NCBI GenBank assembly: GCA_027031505.1
Contig: JALVQH010000024.1
Span: forward strand, 1 to 7,358
Source of the DNA: Campylobacteraceae bacterium
GTDB taxonomy: Bacteria > Campylobacterota > Campylobacteria > Campylobacterales > Sulfurovaceae
Length of the DNA: 7,358 nt
Direction of reading: 5' to 3'
Shown: in pieces, positions 6,968 to 7,358 of the stretch
How positions within the stretch are numbered: position 1 is the first letter of the stretch
Layout of the letters: the number at the start of each line of letters is the position of its first letter
Translations under genes and position numbers: made by a program
Notes under the pieces: generated by a model
Told to the model about the DNA's origin: nothing
What the model saw: only the letters and a program-made list of their open reading frames with translations
The model's database searches: none

Positions 6968-7358
6968 AGCATCCCTCCTGTCTGTTTCTCCACCTCACGC
7001 AACAGCTCTTCGGAAGCCGAAGCTTCCATCTCGGCGAGGATCATCTCCGCCTCACTCCGGGCGCGTACGTTTTCGGCCGGGGTATGGAGGAGGGAGGCGA
7101 TCTTCTCCGCCACCCGGTATACGGCAAAGGCAAATGCAATCGGAATCACCAGCTCCGGGATCCACATCGGGATCTCGAGGTCGATCGACATTTCGTCGCT
7201 GAACGTCACGAGGTACTGGTAGCCGTAATACGACACAGCAGAAAGGAACACCAGCGTCACGAGACGGGAGAGGAGCATCAGTCCTTTGGCGACTTTGGGG
7301 GAGACTTTGTCGAGAAGAACGGAGACAGAGATGTGAGCATCTACTTTGAAGCAGTAGG
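6964..7358 (-). CDS. dctQ: TRAP transporter small permease subunit DctQ (5' end cut by window edge)
   Basis: The minus-strand frame is open from the right edge to the TGA at 6966-6964, giving the last 130 residues of a DctQ protein. DctQ proteins are usually 160-230 residues with four membrane helices, so the first part, probably helices 1 and 2, is outside the window. An internal ATG at 7278 exists but is not the true start, because the reading frame and family similarity continue upstream: HISVSVLLDKVSP fits the conserved HIxVDxLxxxLSP-like stretch before helix 3. Two membrane segments follow, one from about SRLVTLVFLS and one around PELVIPIAFAFAVYRV. A roughly 50-residue hydrophilic, glutamate-rich, probably helical tail ends the protein, longer than I expect for a minimal DctQ. 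The four-base overlap with dctM and the order Q then M are typical of TRAP operons. The binding protein DctP would be expected nearby, most likely upstream. Confidence 0.85.
   Translation of the reverse strand, partial: YCFKVDAHISVSVLLDKVSPKVAKGLMLLSRLVTLVFLSAVSYYGYQYLVTFSDEMSIDLEIPMWIPELVIPIAFAFAVYRVAEKIASLLHTPAENVRARSEAEMILAEMEASASEELLREVEKQTGGML
6974..6979 (-). promoter_or_regulatory. Shine-Dalgarno of dctM inside dctQ
   Basis: AGGAGG on the minus strand lies within the last codons of dctQ, six bases before the GTG start of dctM. It supports the GTG start over any later ATG and indicates coupled translation of the two permease subunits. Confidence 0.8.

Noticed and set aside
5723..7222. 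Plus-strand open frame of 499 codons opposite dctM and dctQ
   Set aside because: Its product is rich in His, Asp and Arg with no recognisable fold, as expected for the antisense of a GC-rich membrane protein gene. The minus strand encodes clear TRAP proteins.

Overview
The window holds six protein genes, all on the minus strand, so transcription runs from high to low coordinates. I see no RNA gene, mobile element or CRISPR array. In transcription order it contains the 3' part of a TRAP transporter small permease gene (dctQ, cut by the right edge), its large permease partner dctM, a membrane-bound PAS-GGDEF-EAL protein of cyclic-di-GMP metabolism, and a four-gene operon porC-porD-porA-porB for pyruvate:ferredoxin/flavodoxin oxidoreductase, whose last gene is cut by the left edge.

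The gamma-delta-alpha-beta order and the subunit sequences point to Campylobacterota (formerly Epsilonproteobacteria). PorD has a long N-terminal extension before its two ferredoxin motifs, and PorC carries GSAKRGA where most families have a GPxxRGG-type motif. As I remember it, porCDAB of Helicobacter pylori has the same layout. The high G+C of the por and TRAP genes is unlike the AT-rich host-associated members and fits an environmental, higher-GC lineage. Genus and species cannot be fixed from this sequence.

Layout: 1-3191 is the por operon, with gaps of 9, 9 and 2 bases and a Shine-Dalgarno sequence before every gene. Bases 3192-3296 are the only sizeable intergenic region. It carries a plausible por promoter with a 12-base perfect palindrome abutting the -10 element. 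Bases 3297-5615 encode the c-di-GMP protein, in DNA that looks clearly poorer in G+C than its flanks. Bases 5684-7358 are dctM and dctQ, overlapping by four bases.

The por complex interconverts pyruvate plus CoA with acetyl-CoA plus CO2, using a low-potential carrier. In autotrophic Campylobacterota it fixes CO2 next to the reductive TCA cycle; in heterotrophic members it oxidises pyruvate. The TRAP permease would bring in an organic acid, but its solute-binding protein is outside the window, so the substrate is open. The GGDEF-EAL protein sits 68 bases downstream of dctM in the same direction and could be co-transcribed with it; a functional link is only inference. I found no clearly undescribed system. 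The best leads are the GC-anomalous c-di-GMP gene between two metabolic operons and the palindrome in the por promoter.
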